DNA of 7,208 nucleotides from Brevundimonas sp. (GTDB lineage: Bacteria > Pseudomonadota > Alphaproteobacteria > Caulobacterales > Caulobacteraceae). The position numbers and the translations under genes were made by a program. Positions 5,838-7,208 of the stretch are shown here, in pieces (within the stretch, counting starts at the first letter, position 1; the number at the start of each line of letters is the position of its first letter). The notes beneath the pieces are model-generated. The model worked only from the letters and a program-made list of their open reading frames with translations, had not been told where the DNA came from and did no database searches. The DNA is taken from contig JANJTI010000069.1 in NCBI GenBank assembly GCA_024711185.1, positions 1-7,208 on the forward strand, in the 5' to 3' direction.

Positions 5838-6647
5838 ATGCTTGATCGACGCGCCGTGCTCGCCGGACTGACCGCCGCCCCGCTCGCCGCCTGCGCCACG
5901 GCGCCGGACCGCCGCGGCGCGCGGGAGATGCGGCTCGCCACCTTCAACATCTGGCACAACCAGGGCGACTGGGCCGCACGCCTGCCGCTGCTGGTCGAAG
6001 CGCTGCGGGAAACGGACGCGGACGTCATCGGCCTGCAGGAGGTGCTGGAGGACGCCGCCGTCGGCCTGCCCAATCAGGCGCGCACCATCGCCGCCGCGCT
6101 GGGCGGCTATGAGGTCCGCTTCTCCTCCGCCGATGCGGAGGGGGCCCCGCGCCGCTACGGCAACGCCATCCTCAGCCGCCTGCCCGTCATCGCCAGCGAC
6201 TGGAAGAAGCTGGAGCCGCTGGACGACTACCGCACCGCCGTGCGCGTAAGGGTCGACCTCGGCGGCCGCGAGGTCGATGTCGTCAACACCCACCTGGCCT
6301 GGCAGCCGGACCAGGCGGCGACGCGGGCGCGCCAGGTCGCCGACCTGATGGACTGGCTGCCGGACGATGGAACGCCGCTGGTCGTCATGGGTGACTTCAA
6401 CGCCGCGCTGTCGGACCCCGGTCTGGCCGTACTGACCGGCCCCGGCTTCTTCAGCGCCCTGCCCGACAGGGCCGCCGCGACGACGCTCAACCCGGCCCAG
6501 GGACACGCCCTGCGCGTCATCGATCATATTTTCGCGGAGGCGGCGCAGTTCGTAGCAGTCGGGGCAAAGATCATCGGCGATGTCCCGACAGCCGGCGTGC
6601 ACCCCTCCGACCATTTCGGCGTGGCCGCGATCCTCGGGCTCCGCTGA
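5838..6647 (+). CDS. Endonuclease/exonuclease/phosphatase (EEP) family protein, predicted lipoprotein
   Basis: The 269-residue product belongs to the Mg-dependent EEP fold (DNase I / sphingomyelinase / inositol phosphatase relatives), which cleaves phosphoester bonds. Family motifs occur in order: TFNIW at 35-39 (Asn37), GLQEV at 65-69 (metal-binding Glu68), YGNAILSR at 107-114, NTHL at 150-153 (His152), GDFNA at 185-189 (Asp186, Asn188), IDHIF at 228-232 (Asp229) and SDHFGV at 257-262 (catalytic-type Asp258, His259). All key residues are present, so it is probably active. Residues 1-19 look like an export signal with DRRAVL (twin-arginine-like) and lipobox LAAC ending at Cys19, suggesting an envelope location. 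The ATG at 5838 has AGGG 7 bases upstream. The substrate cannot be told from sequence; nucleic acid, phospholipid or sugar phosphate are all possible. Confidence 0.92.
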   Translation: MLDRRAVLAGLTAAPLAACATAPDRRGAREMRLATFNIWHNQGDWAARLPLLVEALRETDADVIGLQEVLEDAAVGLPNQARTIAAALGGYEVRFSSADAEGAPRRYGNAILSRLPVIASDWKKLEPLDDYRTAVRVRVDLGGREVDVVNTHLAWQPDQAATRARQVADLMDWLPDDGTPLVVMGDFNAALSDPGLAVLTGPGFFSALPDRAAATTLNPAQGHALRVIDHIFAEAAQFVAVGAKIIGDVPTAGVHPSDHFGVAAILGLR

Positions 6648-6714
6648 GGCGGCGCAACCCGCCCGGTCGCGGTGCGTTGCCGGGCGCATCACCTGCACGC
6701 GCCGGAGCCCCGCC

Positions 6715-6954
6715 ATGGTCCAGATCACCTACCGCATCGCCGAGCACGACGGCGGCTGGGCCTACCGGCTGGGCGACACCTGGTCGGAGACCTATCCGGA
6801 CCACGACTCGGCGCGCGCCGCCGCCGTGGCCGCGGCCCGCGAGCAGAAGGTCCCGGACGAGGACACGCTGATCGAATACGCCGACGCCTCGGGCGAGTGG
6901 GTCACGGAGCGGGCGGACGGGCACGACCGGCCGGAGCCCGAAGTCGAAGGCTGA
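6715..6954 (+). CDS. Small DUF2188-like protein
   Basis: The 79-residue product has a compact beta-beta-alpha-beta-looking core: ITYRIAEHDGGWAYRLGDTW (residues 4-23), an Ala-rich helix at about 31-44 (SARAAAVAAAREQK), then DTLIEYADASGEWVTE at 50-65. This resembles DUF2188 proteins, which show 'GW.v......s..f.t..eA...A...A......l.v...dG....'. The function of that family is not known to me. A hydrophilic tail rich in Asp, Glu, Arg and Pro follows. The ATG at 6715 is preferred to the upstream in-frame ATG at 6580, which lies inside the EEP gene, because GGAG sits 7 bases upstream and the domain begins at once. It lies 67 bases after the EEP gene with no clear terminator between them, so cotranscription is possible. 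Confidence 0.85.
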   Translation: MVQITYRIAEHDGGWAYRLGDTWSETYPDHDSARAAAVAAAREQKVPDEDTLIEYADASGEWVTERADGHDRPEPEVEG

Positions 6955-7022
6955 CGGCAACGGTTGCATCCGGGGCCCGATCGCGGCCGTATGGGACGGA
7001 AGGTTTGATCCGGAGATCCGCC

Positions 7023-7208
7023 ATGCGCCCCCTCGCCGCGTCCCTCTTGGCCCTCGCTCTCGCCCTGCCCGCCGCCGCCCTCGCCCAGGAGGTGCGGTAC
7101 TACGAGGTCCCGGCCGGCGGCCGCGCCCATGACGTCGCCGTCACCGCCGACGGCGCGGAGGTCTGGTGGACGGTCCAGCGCGGCGGCGGCCACGGCATCC
7201 TCGACCCC
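7023..7208 (+). CDS. Secreted Vgb-like / SMP-30-like beta-propeller protein, 5' part only
   Basis: Only the first 62 residues are in the window. Residues 1-22 form a classical Sec signal peptide: Arg at position 2, a long Leu/Ala core, and a likely cleavage site after ALA at 20-22. The mature part begins with the first propeller strand pattern 'YYEVPAGGRAHDVAVTADG' (26-44) followed by VWWTVQ and GILDP. This resembles virginiamycin B lyase-type and other NHL/SMP-30 propellers, which typically show 'P.g..P..ia...dG..W(F/Y)t......(I)g.ldP.tG'. Without the rest, enzyme activity cannot be judged; antibiotic inactivation should not be assumed. The ATG at 7023 has GGAG 7 bases upstream. The 68-base gap before it shows no convincing promoter. 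Confidence 0.75.
   Translation, partial: MRPLAASLLALALALPAAALAQEVRYYEVPAGGRAHDVAVTADGAEVWWTVQRGGGHGILDP

Noticed and set aside
6671..6693. Imperfect hairpin GGTGCG ... CGCATCACC after the EEP gene as a terminator
   Set aside because: The stem is broken by a bulge and no T-run follows, so an intrinsic terminator is not supported.
5280..6728. 482-codon minus-strand frame extending the DUF6249 protein
   Set aside because: The extension lies antisense to the EEP gene and crosses the divergent promoter region; the real start at 5684 has its own ribosome binding site and an immediate membrane segment.
6957..6967. Short dyad GCAAC-G-GTTGC between the DUF2188-like and Vgb-like genes
   Set aside because: Five-base arms are common by chance, and no promoter with acceptable spacing could be placed around it (the TTGCAT / TATGGG pair is 20 bases apart).
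7023..7208. Calling the truncated gene a streptogramin-resistance lyase (vgb)
   Set aside because: Only the first strand pattern of a propeller is visible, and many unrelated secreted propellers share it; catalytic residues lie outside the window.

Overview
The window is very GC-rich, densely packed chromosomal DNA, most consistent with an alphaproteobacterium of the Caulobacterales type (Caulobacter/Brevundimonas-like). The assignment rests on base composition, the style of the protein sequences and the gene order panB - TPR membrane protein - bamB - der. It is an inference from family knowledge, not a database match.

Positions 1-5684 are read on the minus strand. In transcription order the genes are: a three-segment DUF6249-like membrane protein (5684-5280), an ECF-type sigma factor (5253-4693), a small two-TM protein that overlaps the sigma gene by 11 bases (4703-4290), panB for the first committed step of pantothenate synthesis (4230-3394), a GTG-started YfgM-like TPR membrane protein (3301-2534), the outer-membrane assembly lipoprotein bamB (2510-1095) and the ribosome-assembly GTPase der (1062 to beyond the left edge). 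The block splits into an ECF module (5684-4290), panB with its own candidate promoter and a striking dyad, and the envelope/ribosome cluster TPR-bamB-der, whose order matches yfgM-bamB-der of Escherichia coli.

Positions 5838-7208 are read on the plus strand. They hold a lipoprotein-like endonuclease/exonuclease/phosphatase (EEP) family enzyme, a 79-residue DUF2188-like protein, and the start of a secreted beta-propeller protein resembling virginiamycin B lyase (Vgb), cut by the right edge. The two halves diverge from a 153-bp spacer (5685-5837). It carries overlapping promoter candidates for both directions, a 15-bp dyad and a 10-bp palindrome that touches the ribosome binding site of the DUF6249 gene.

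No mobile element, CRISPR array, tRNA, rRNA or phage gene is visible, and no gene-free stretch exceeds 300 bases. The most interesting regions are the ECF module, which has no recognisable zinc-type anti-sigma factor but two candidate membrane partners, and the panB leader, where a perfect 10-bp inverted repeat covers the ribosome binding site and abuts the candidate -10 box.
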